From the NCBI GenBank assembly GCA_937959145.1, contig CALGMC010000044.1, positions 1 through 5,362 of the forward strand: a stretch of 5,362 bases of DNA. Direction: 5' to 3'. This stretch comes from an uncultured Chlorobiales bacterium (lineage in GTDB: Bacteria; Bacteroidota; Chlorobiia; Chlorobiales; Thermochlorobacteraceae). A program made the translations under genes and the position numbers. A model generated the notes under the pieces. That model was not told the DNA's origin. It saw only the letters and a list, made by a program, of their open reading frames with translations, and searched no databases. This document shows positions 1 to 5,362 of this stretch, in pieces; the first letter of the stretch is position 1, and every line of letters starts with the position of its first letter.

Positions 1-699
1 GTCTAAAATTTTTCCGCCTGCAACATCGCTCTCGAGCGTCGGAATGGTTTCTTTGAGAAATCGCTCGTAGTCGTTGTCGGGAATGAAGCAAATTTCGTAG
101 CTCTCGCCTTTATCGGCAACTTTCAAGCCGAACTTTCGGGCAAGGTCGCGCACTTCGGGTTTGGTGAGTTCGGAGAGCGGGAAAATCGTATGCGCGAGTG
201 CCTCCTGCGAAATGCCCCAGAGCACATAACTTTGGTCTTTGTTTGTATCCTTGCCTTTGAAGAGCCGATAACGTCCGTCAATTTCTTTGACGCGCGCATA
301 ATGCCCTGTGGCGATATAATCTGCGCCCAAAAGTTTAGCGCGTTGCAAGAGCGAATCCCATTTGACTTTCGTGTTGCACATCACGCACGGGTTCGGCGTT
401 CTGCCGTGCAGGTATTCGTCTTTGAAGTAATCGATGACGGCTTCGCCGAAATCGTCGCGAAAGTCAATCGTGTAGTGCAAGAACCCATTGGCGACGGCAA
501 CGCTACGCGCGTCGTTAATTGATTCCAAAGAGCAACAGCCTGTTTCCTTTTTGGACGATTTGCCCAAGCCTGCCATGTCGTAGTCCCAAGTTTTCATCGT
601 AATGCCGATGACCTCGTAGCCTTGTTCGGCAAGCAAGCATGCCGCCACGCTCGAATCTACGCCGCCCGACATACCGACGACGACTTTTTTATTTGCCAT
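1..699 (-). CDS. mnmA: tRNA-specific 2-thiouridylase MnmA (partial, C-terminus off left edge)
   Basis: Cytoplasmic enzyme that activates U34 of the Lys, Glu and Gln tRNAs with ATP and puts sulfur at C2, taking it from a persulfide relay. The visible 233 residues begin at the ATG whose first base is 699. The PP-loop SGGVDSS is at residues 11-17. The first catalytic cysteine is C105 in TPNPCVMCN, with C108 beside it; ATGHYARV is at 130-137. The second catalytic cysteine is C204 in ESYEICFIPDNDY, where many proteobacteria have SQDICFIP. Family members are about 360-380 residues, so roughly the last 130-150, including most of the C-terminal beta-barrel, lie outside the window. The segment at residues 38-65, ending in GCCSLESINDAR, is typical of Bacteroidota/Chlorobiota MnmA. 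No frameshift is visible. It is transcribed divergently from the ABC ATPase gene. No Shine-Dalgarno precedes the ATG. Identification is very secure. Confidence 0.97.
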   Translation of the reverse strand, partial: MANKKVVVGMSGGVDSSVAACLLAEQGYEVIGITMKTWDYDMAGLGKSSKKETGCCSLESINDARSVAVANGFLHYTIDFRDDFGEAVIDYFKDEYLHGRTPNPCVMCNTKVKWDSLLQRAKLLGADYIATGHYARVKEIDGRYRLFKGKDTNKDQSYVLWGISQEALAHTIFPLSELTKPEVRDLARKFGLKVADKGESYEICFIPDNDYERFLKETIPTLESDVAGGKILD

Positions 700-719
700 G
701 TGTGTAAAAGTTTATTGAG

Positions 720-727
720 CAAAAATA
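720..727 (-). promoter_or_regulatory. Candidate Bacteroidota-type -7 box for mnmA
   Basis: Read on the minus strand this is TATTTTTG, a full match to the TAnnTTTG -7 consensus of Bacteroidota promoters. It ends 20 bases before the mnmA ATG, which would give a leader of about 14 bases. A TTGACA on the same strand at 740-745 is 12 bases further upstream, too close for a usual -35/-33 spacing, so the upstream element is uncertain. The rest of the 126-base divergent gap (700-825) shows no convincing promoter for the rightward ABC ATPase gene. A weak TTTG at 749-752 lies 22 bases before a TATTCG at 775-780. Confidence 0.3.
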
Positions 728-825
728 ACGAAATCTATTTGTCAATCGTTTGAGTCGGCGAGAAAGAAAACGTCTATTCGCTGAACGGCGTTGAGTTTGC
801 CAGAGTTAATTCAAGACCACAAACC

Positions 826-1518
826 ATGTCAATCATTCGTCTTTCCAACGTCGTCAAAATCTACAACGAGAAAACCGCACCTGTCTTCGCGCTCTCAGGC
901 GTTTCGCTCTCGGTTGAACGTGCCGAATTGCTTGCGTTAATGGGCAGTTCAGGAAGCGGAAAAACCACACTGCTCAATATCCTTTCGGCGATTGACTTAC
1001 CGACAAGCGGAACGGTTGAAATCGACGGCGCGAACATCGGCGCGATGAGCGAGAAGGAACTCACCGCATTTCGCCGTGAAAAAATCGGAATTGTTTTTCA
1101 ATTCTTTAATCTCATGCCGACGCTTTCAGTGATTGAAAACGTGATGCTCCCAAGCCTGCTCTTGAAGAGAGCGGAAAAAGAAGTCGACGCTCGTGCAAAG
1201 GAACTCATCGAGCGCGTTGGGCTATCGCATCGGCTTCATCATCAGCCGTTTCAACTTTCGGGCGGCGAAATGCAACGCACCGCCATCGCTCGCGCTTTGA
1301 TGAACAACCCCGCTATTATCATTGCCGATGAACCCACAGGAAATTTGGATTCCAAGAATGCCGACCAAGTTCTCGAACTCATTCGCACGCTTGCCGAAGA
1401 AGAACGAAAAACCTTCATCATTGCCACACATTCAAAAGAAGTCTCGGAAATTGCCGACCGAACCGTTGTGCTCAAAGATGGAAAAGTCGTCGAAGAATCC
1501 GTAATTGCAGAGAAATAA
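826..1518 (+). CDS. ABC transporter ATP-binding protein, LolD/MacB/FtsE-like
   Basis: Nucleotide-binding subunit of an ABC transporter, 230 residues, the usual length for this subfamily. Walker A GSSGSGKTT is at residues 40-48, the Q-loop FQFFNL at 91-96 (Q92), the signature LSGGEMQ at 144-150, Walker B IIIADEP at 164-170, the D-loop GNLDS at 172-176 and the switch histidine at H202 (ATHS). All catalytic elements are intact. The combination LMP-TLSVIENVMLP and DEPTGNLDS is typical of the LolD/MacB/FtsE group, whose partners are MacB/FtsX-type permeases that work on lipoproteins, peptides or envelope processes by mechanotransmission. No transmembrane partner is encoded next to it, so the substrate cannot be assigned. 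nadE follows 12 bases after the stop, suggesting one transcript. The start at 826 is the only reasonable ATG, placing the first beta-strand (IIRLSNVVKIY) normally. No Shine-Dalgarno is visible. The family is certain; the exact member is not. Confidence 0.93.
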   Translation: MSIIRLSNVVKIYNEKTAPVFALSGVSLSVERAELLALMGSSGSGKTTLLNILSAIDLPTSGTVEIDGANIGAMSEKELTAFRREKIGIVFQFFNLMPTLSVIENVMLPSLLLKRAEKEVDARAKELIERVGLSHRLHHQPFQLSGGEMQRTAIARALMNNPAIIIADEPTGNLDSKNADQVLELIRTLAEEERKTFIIATHSKEVSEIADRTVVLKDGKVVEESVIAEK

Positions 1519-1530
1519 CTGCAACCCTAA

Positions 1531-2364
1531 ATGCTTGCCGCTATGCACCATCTTAACTATGCGACTGTGGAGACGATTCTCGTCAATTTCATTCGCAACG
1601 AAGTCCGCCAATCAGGATTCACGAAAGTTGTTTTAGGGCTTTCAGGCGGCGTAGATTCCGCTGTGTCGTGCGCACTTGCAACAAGAGCCTTGGGCAAAGA
1701 AAATGTGCTCGCCGTGATGATGCCCTACAAAACCAGCAGTGCCGATAGTTTGAGCGACGCGCAATGCTTGATTGAACAGTTGGGAATCGCCAGCGAGCGT
1801 CGAGAAATTACCGCAACCGTTGACGCCTTTTTCAGCGATAAGCCCGACGCTAATCATCTTCGACGCGGCAATGTGATGTCGCGCACGCGCATGATAACCC
1901 TCTACGACATTTCCGCGCGCGACAATCGTCTCGTCATCGGCACGAGCAACAAAACCGAGTTGCTTTTAGGATACGGCACACTCTTCGGCGATATGGCGTC
2001 GGCAATCAATCCCATCGGCGATTTATACAAAACACAAGTGTGGGAACTTGCTAAGCACCTCGATATTCCATCAAGCATTATCGAGAAAAAGCCAAGTGCG
2101 GATTTGTGGGAAGGTCAGAGCGACGAAGCGGAGTTAGGATTTACCTATCAGGAAGTTGATGCTCTGCTCTACAAACTCATTGAACTGCGGTTGCACGACG
2201 AGGAACTGCTCGCCGATGGCGTTCCGCCCGAATTTCTTGCCAAAGTTAAACGCCTTGTGGTGCGCAATCAATTCAAGCGATTGACGCCCGTAATTGCCAA
2301 AATCTCGCCGCGCACGCTCGGCATTGACTTCCGATATGCTCGCGATTGGCAAGCGGTGAGGTAA
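1531..2364 (+). CDS. nadE: NH3-dependent NAD(+) synthetase
   Basis: Catalyses the last step of NAD synthesis: nicotinate adenine dinucleotide is adenylated by ATP and amidated with ammonia. At 277 residues it is the short form with only the synthetase domain; there is no N-terminal nitrilase-like glutaminase domain, so it should use free ammonia or ammonia from another protein. The PP-loop SGGVDSA is at residues 38-44. GNVMSRTRM is at 113-121, GTSNKTELLLGYGTLFGD at 137-154, NPIGDLYKTQVW at 160-171, and KPSADLWEGQSDE at 187-199; all are NadE hallmarks. Translation may begin at the first ATG (1531) or at the fifth codon, ATG 1543 (MHHLNY). Neither has a Shine-Dalgarno, and 1531 is kept as the longer option. 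It lies 12 bases after the ABC ATPase stop, probably in the same operon, and converges on the next gene with only 2 bases between stop codons. No terminator hairpin was seen. Confidence 0.97.
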   Translation: MLAAMHHLNYATVETILVNFIRNEVRQSGFTKVVLGLSGGVDSAVSCALATRALGKENVLAVMMPYKTSSADSLSDAQCLIEQLGIASERREITATVDAFFSDKPDANHLRRGNVMSRTRMITLYDISARDNRLVIGTSNKTELLLGYGTLFGDMASAINPIGDLYKTQVWELAKHLDIPSSIIEKKPSADLWEGQSDEAELGFTYQEVDALLYKLIELRLHDEELLADGVPPEFLAKVKRLVVRNQFKRLTPVIAKISPRTLGIDFRYARDWQAVR

Positions 2365-2366
2365 TA

Positions 2367-3143
2367 TCAAACATCTTCAAGCAGTTTGCGCGGGGCTTTA
2401 ATCAAGACAACTAACGCCATAACAAAAATGGAAAGCCAAGCCGTTCGGCTAACAGAAACGCTCACGCCTTTTTTGAGCGCAATGCCGACAAACCCCCAAA
2501 CAACAGCCGAGATGAAAAATAAATCGAGATAGCGGAAGCAAATCCAAAGCGAAAGCAAAGCAAGCGTAATCATCAGAAGAATTGCCCAAGCGTCAGGCGA
2601 AAGCCATTTGAGATTCCATTTCAGCGATTGAAAAAGTGTTGCCCAATTCACAACGGCAAGAAATGTCGCCCACCCGAAAAAAAGCATCGTCGGGGCGCGC
2701 AAAAGCCAAATCTCACTCGGTTTCGCGACGGCGCGTAGTTCTAAATTCATCGCCGCCCGCGCAAGCGTAGCTACCAAGAGCATTGCGGAAATCGAACTTG
2801 CAAGAAGCAAATCGTAGCACCACGCCATGACCCACAATCCGAATAAGAGCATGCTCGCCGAAAGGTGAAAGCGCGACTTGGCAAGCCGCTTATTCGTGCG
2901 CTGTTTCGGAAAAAATTGGAACAGACTTAACCCCAACATGCCTACCAGAAGCAACGCAAAGATGTAAAACGAAAACGGAATCGGTGAAAGGATTGTGGGG
3001 TAGAGCGAAAGGGGCTGAATGAGAACATTGCCAAATTTACCTTTCATCGAGAAAATGAAAACCACAGCGGCAAACACCGCTGCAAGAAAGAGAAAAAATT
3101 TGGGAAGTTGTTTTGAAATCGTCATTCGGCGTTGGTTGAACAT
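2367..3143 (-). CDS. Polytopic membrane protein, tryptophan-rich (TspO-like) family candidate
   Basis: Predicted integral membrane protein of 258 residues with about eight hydrophobic segments, roughly at residues 15-32, 57-78, 93-110, 112-133, 148-171, 184-202, 206-223 and 234-248. It has 11 tryptophans by eye (about 4%). The spacing of several motifs recalls the long TspO-like 'tryptophan-rich sensory protein' group: FYIFALLLVGMLGLSLFQFFPKQR at 59-82 (key residues F59, G68, Q76, P79, Q81, R82), LLRAPTMLFFGWATFLAVVNW at 147-167 (key R149, P151, G157, W158, N166), W186, and RYLDLFFISAVVWGFVGIALK at 204-224 (key R204, D207, W216, G220, K224). TspO proteins bind porphyrins and related ligands, but function here is unproven. 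The first ATG is used at 3143; ATG 3125 (MTISKQL, residue 7) is a good alternative because a promoter-like box lies only 10 bases before 3143. It is divergent from hpt and convergent with nadE. That it is a membrane protein is firm; the family is recognised from memory of pattern, not from a search. Confidence 0.8.
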   Translation of the reverse strand: MFNQRRMTISKQLPKFFLFLAAVFAAVVFIFSMKGKFGNVLIQPLSLYPTILSPIPFSFYIFALLLVGMLGLSLFQFFPKQRTNKRLAKSRFHLSASMLLFGLWVMAWCYDLLLASSISAMLLVATLARAAMNLELRAVAKPSEIWLLRAPTMLFFGWATFLAVVNWATLFQSLKWNLKWLSPDAWAILLMITLALLSLWICFRYLDLFFISAVVWGFVGIALKKGVSVSVSRTAWLSIFVMALVVLIKAPRKLLEDV

Positions 3144-3153
3144 TGAAAGCGCG

Positions 3154-3161
3154 CAAAGATA
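3154..3161 (-). promoter_or_regulatory. Candidate -7 box for the leftward membrane-protein gene
   Basis: On the minus strand this reads TATCTTTG, a full match to TAnnTTTG. Transcription would begin near 3147, giving a leader of only about 4 bases if the ATG at 3143 is used but about 22 bases with the ATG at 3125, so the box favours the later start. No clear TTTG -33 element is found at the expected 19-21 base spacing, which keeps confidence low. Confidence 0.3.
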
Positions 3162-3186
3162 CGCACAAAATTTTCAAGCGATTTCT

Positions 3187-3194
3187 TATCTTCG
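3187..3194 (+). promoter_or_regulatory. Candidate -7 box for hpt-ftsH
   Basis: TATCTTCG matches five of the six fixed positions of TAnnTTTG. It is a mirror of the leftward box at 3154-3161: AAGATA (3156-3161) and TATCTT (3187-3192) form a 6-base inverted repeat 25 bases apart. Transcription from here would leave a leader of roughly 60 bases before the TTG at 3263. That leader is AT-rich, has three copies of ATCAA (3228, 3234, 3245), and shows no Shine-Dalgarno. There is no convincing -33 element. The remainder of 3144-3262 holds no gene that I can support. Confidence 0.2.
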
Positions 3195-3262
3195 TTAAAG
3201 ATTTCATAACAAACCGCCCATATCTCAATCAACATCAATCATTAATCAACCATTTTCCGACC

Positions 3263-3817
3263 TTGAACGCCGACCAACAGCCCGTCCACATTGATAATGA
3301 CACTTTCGTCGTCGCTATCACCGAAGCCGAAATTCAAGCGCGTGTTCGAGAATTAGGACGACAAATTGAGCAAGATTACAAAGGCAAAACGCCGATTCTC
3401 ATCGGTTTGCTGAATGGTGCATTCATTTTTACGGCTGACCTCTGCCGCGCGATTACGGATATCGATATTGAAATCGACTTCTACAAACTTTCCAGCTACG
3501 GCGACGCGAAAATTTCATCAGGCAACGTCAAACTCCTTAAACCCATCGACGCCGACATCAAAGGCAGAGATGTGATTGTGATTGACGACATCGTCGACTC
3601 AGGACTTTCCATGAACTACATTCGCGAAGCCCTGCTTCAAAAAGAACCGAACTCGCTCAAATTCTGCGCACTGCTCTTCAAAGAGGGCGTCTCTGAACTC
3701 ACCTTTAAGATTGATTACATTGGATTTACGATTCCGAAACATTTTGTAATCGGCTACGGTTTAGATTACAAGCAGAAGAAACGTAACTTGAAAAGCATTT
3801 ATCGACTTTCGGAATGA
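3263..3817 (+). CDS. hpt: Hypoxanthine (guanine) phosphoribosyltransferase
   Basis: Purine salvage enzyme: transfers the phosphoribosyl group of PRPP to hypoxanthine or guanine, giving IMP or GMP, in the cytoplasm. Counting from the TTG at 3263 it has 184 residues, the normal family length. LLNGAFIF at 49-56 is the pyrophosphate-binding loop, LSSYGD at 76-81 the flexible loop, and VIVIDDIVDSGLSM at 104-117 the PRPP motif, with D108/D109 as the acidic pair and D112 matching the general base of human HPRT. K140 (LLFKEG), F155 (GFTIPKHF) and D168 (GYGLDY) fit the base-binding residues, and R174 fits the conserved late arginine. The frame is open back to a TTG at 3143, but those 40 extra residues look unlike HPRT and overlap promoter-like sequence. 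Only TTG codons at 3143 and 3263 can start it; the first in-frame ATG (3611) is inside the PRPP motif. ftsH follows after 69 bases, probably co-transcribed. Confidence 0.95.
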   Translation: MNADQQPVHIDNDTFVVAITEAEIQARVRELGRQIEQDYKGKTPILIGLLNGAFIFTADLCRAITDIDIEIDFYKLSSYGDAKISSGNVKLLKPIDADIKGRDVIVIDDIVDSGLSMNYIREALLQKEPNSLKFCALLFKEGVSELTFKIDYIGFTIPKHFVIGYGLDYKQKKRNLKSIYRLSE

Positions 3818-3886
3818 TTGAATCTCGAAGCGATTTGCCGTGAATCCAACAACAAGTTTAACGGATTAACCAATCAGAAGTAAATC

Positions 3887-5362
3887 ATGGCTGACCACGA
3901 ATTTTTGAAAAACCGCCCCGCCCAATCCAAAAAAGAAAACGGACGCAACCGCTTTAAGCCTGTGCGAGAAAGCGACCCTATCTTTGGAGGAAGAAACAAC
4001 AACAATGGCAACGGCGAGGAAGACGGCACAAAACGCACCATTCGATTTCTCATTTATGGCGTGCTGATTTTCGGCGTGTTCCTATTGCTTCAACGGCTCT
4101 TTTCGCCCGCCGAACCCCAAGAGCCTGAAATTTCCTACAACGAATATGTGCAGTTGGTTAATAAAAATTTGGTTCGTGAAGGCGTGATTGAAAAACTTGA
4201 CGCAAGCGGAACAGCACGGTTCAAAGGCGACCTCAAAAACTTTGAAACGATTACAACAATTGACGGAAGCCAGAAACGCACGAACAAGTTCGCCGTTAAA
4301 CTGCCCACTTTTACAAATGAAGATGCAAAGGTATTGATTGAAAAGGAAATTAAGTTCCGCGTCGAAGTCAAAGATGAAGGCGCGTCGCAACTCCTGCTCT
4401 ACTTCGCCCCATGGATTATCATCGCGTTGATTTACTTCGTCTTGATTCGACGAATGAGCGCGCAAAATGGTATGTCGCGCAATGTGTTCAATTTCGGACG
4501 CAGTCGCGCGAAAATGATTACAGAAATGGACACGAAAGTAACATTCAACGATGTGGCAGGATGCGAAGAAGCCAAAGAAGAACTGCGCGAAGTGGTCGAC
4601 TTTCTCAAAGCACCTGAAAAGTATCAAGCGTTGGGCGGAAAAATTCCGAAAGGGGTGCTCTTGCTCGGTCCGCCCGGAACAGGCAAAACCTTGCTTGCCA
4701 AAGCCGTTGCAGGAGAAGCCCGCGTGCCGTTCTTCTCAATGTCGGGCGCAGATTTTGTCGAGATGTTCGTCGGCGTTGGCGCAAGCCGTGTGAGAGATTT
4801 GTTTGAACAAGCGCGCGCAAATGCACCGTGCATTGTGTTCATTGATGAAATTGACGCAGTCGGTCGCCAACGCGGCGCAGGTTTAGGCGGCGGACACGAC
4901 GAGCGCGAACAAACCTTGAATCAACTCCTTGTCGAGATGGACGGATTCAATACAAGTGAAAACATCATCTTACTTGCCGCTACAAACCGCCCTGATGTGC
5001 TCGACTCGGCTCTGCTTCGTCCCGGACGCTTTGACCGACAAGTCGTTGTCGATAAGCCCGATGTCGTCGGTAGAGAAAAAATTCTCAAAATTCACTTACG
5101 CAAAATTCCAATCGCGCAGGACGTCGACCTCAAAACGATTGCCAAAGGCACGCCCGGCTTTGCGGGTGCCGATTTAGCCAATCTCTGCAACGAAGCCGCC
5201 TTGCTTGCCGCACGTGCAAACCGCACCGAAGTAACCAGAGCTGACCTCGAAGAAGCGCGCGACAAAGTGTTGATGGGACCAGAACGCAAAAGTGTCTTAA
5301 TTTCCGCAAAGGATAAAGAAGTAACTGCCTATCATGAATCAGGGCATGTGCTTGTGGCTAAA
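3887..5362 (+). CDS. ftsH: ATP-dependent zinc metalloprotease FtsH (partial, C-terminus off right edge)
   Basis: Membrane-anchored AAA+ protease that extracts and degrades unassembled membrane proteins and some soluble regulators; works as a hexamer. The visible 492 residues run to the window edge. A charged, Asn-rich cytoplasmic tail of about 50 residues (NNNNGNG near 37-43) precedes TM1 (52-69). A periplasmic domain follows (about 70-169), then TM2 (170-187). In the AAA domain, Walker A GPPGTGKT is at 261-268, the pore loop MFVG at 293-296, Walker B IVFIDEID at 316-323, and the second region of homology, ATNRPD through RPGRFDR, at 365-384. The zinc motif HESGH is at 483-487, with catalytic E484. 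The third zinc ligand and the rest of the protease domain (roughly 150-200 residues) are outside the window. The E. coli protein has a far shorter N-terminal tail; a long one is common in Bacteroidota/Chlorobiota. AGAAG at 3877-3881 is at most a weak Shine-Dalgarno for the ATG at 3887. Confidence 0.97.
   Translation, partial: MADHEFLKNRPAQSKKENGRNRFKPVRESDPIFGGRNNNNGNGEEDGTKRTIRFLIYGVLIFGVFLLLQRLFSPAEPQEPEISYNEYVQLVNKNLVREGVIEKLDASGTARFKGDLKNFETITTIDGSQKRTNKFAVKLPTFTNEDAKVLIEKEIKFRVEVKDEGASQLLLYFAPWIIIALIYFVLIRRMSAQNGMSRNVFNFGRSRAKMITEMDTKVTFNDVAGCEEAKEELREVVDFLKAPEKYQALGGKIPKGVLLLGPPGTGKTLLAKAVAGEARVPFFSMSGADFVEMFVGVGASRVRDLFEQARANAPCIVFIDEIDAVGRQRGAGLGGGHDEREQTLNQLLVEMDGFNTSENIILLAATNRPDVLDSALLRPGRFDRQVVVDKPDVVGREKILKIHLRKIPIAQDVDLKTIAKGTPGFAGADLANLCNEAALLAARANRTEVTRADLEEARDKVLMGPERKSVLISAKDKEVTAYHESGHVLVAK

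Noticed and set aside
190..522. 110-residue plus-strand open frame
   Set aside because: It lies wholly inside mnmA on the opposite strand; mnmA has all its catalytic motifs there, so this frame is a shadow.
786..796. Small palindrome AACGGCGTT as an operator or terminator upstream of the ABC ATPase
   Set aside because: Only 4-base arms with a single-base loop and no T-run; expected by chance.
3143..3262. 40-residue N-terminal extension of hpt
   Set aside because: It does not resemble HPRT, overlaps promoter-like sequence, and would make the protein about 40 residues longer than the family norm.
3858..3870. Direct repeat TTAAC-N3-TTAAC upstream of ftsH as a heat-shock operator
   Set aside because: Too short and simple; it does not match the CIRCE element, and no other support was found.
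4082..4627. 181-residue minus-strand open frame opposite ftsH
   Set aside because: Cys/Phe-rich composition typical of antisense translation, and it overlaps the TM1-to-AAA part of ftsH, which is clearly the coding strand.
1..5362. A defence system, mobile element, CRISPR array or RNA gene
   Set aside because: Every long stretch is explained by housekeeping genes; no regularly spaced repeats, transposase, tRNA or rRNA sequence was recognised.

Overview
The window reads as an ordinary housekeeping stretch of a bacterial chromosome, moderate in GC and gene-dense, probably from the Bacteroidota/Chlorobiota (FCB) side of the tree. Three things point there. MnmA and FtsH have the variants common in that group: the ESYEICFIP form of the second MnmA cysteine motif, the GCCSLESINDAR segment, and VAGCEEAKEEL in FtsH. 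Almost none of the starts has a Shine-Dalgarno sequence. Two gene starts are preceded by a perfect TAnnTTTG box, the Bacteroidota-type -7 element. The species cannot be named from sequence alone; a Chlorobi-like relative is a guess.

Layout: (1) 1-699, minus strand: mnmA (tRNA 2-thiouridylase), cut by the left edge so the C-terminus is missing. (2) 700-825: divergent intergenic region. (3) 826-1518, plus: LolD/MacB-type ABC transporter ATPase with no permease beside it. (4) 1531-2364, plus: nadE (ammonia-dependent NAD synthetase), 12 bases after the ATPase and probably co-transcribed with it. (5) 2367-3143, minus: a tryptophan-rich polytopic membrane protein resembling the long TspO-like (tryptophan-rich sensory) family. 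It converges on nadE with only 2 bases between the stops. (6) 3144-3262: divergent intergenic region with back-to-back promoter-like boxes. (7) 3263-3817, plus: hpt (hypoxanthine phosphoribosyltransferase), which must use a non-ATG start. (8) 3887-5362, plus: ftsH (membrane AAA+ zinc protease), cut by the right edge just after its HExGH motif.

The genes do not form one pathway. They cover tRNA modification, an efflux or lipoprotein-type ABC ATPase, the last step of NAD synthesis, purine salvage and membrane protein quality control. The hpt-ftsH pair is a widely conserved neighbourhood, usually with tilS upstream; tilS is absent here and the membrane protein sits in its place. I found no RNA gene, CRISPR array, mobile element, phage gene or strong intrinsic terminator, and no evidence of a new multi-gene system. 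The points most worth checking are the TspO-like protein, the orphan ATPase next to nadE, the non-ATG start of hpt, and the 2-base convergent junction.
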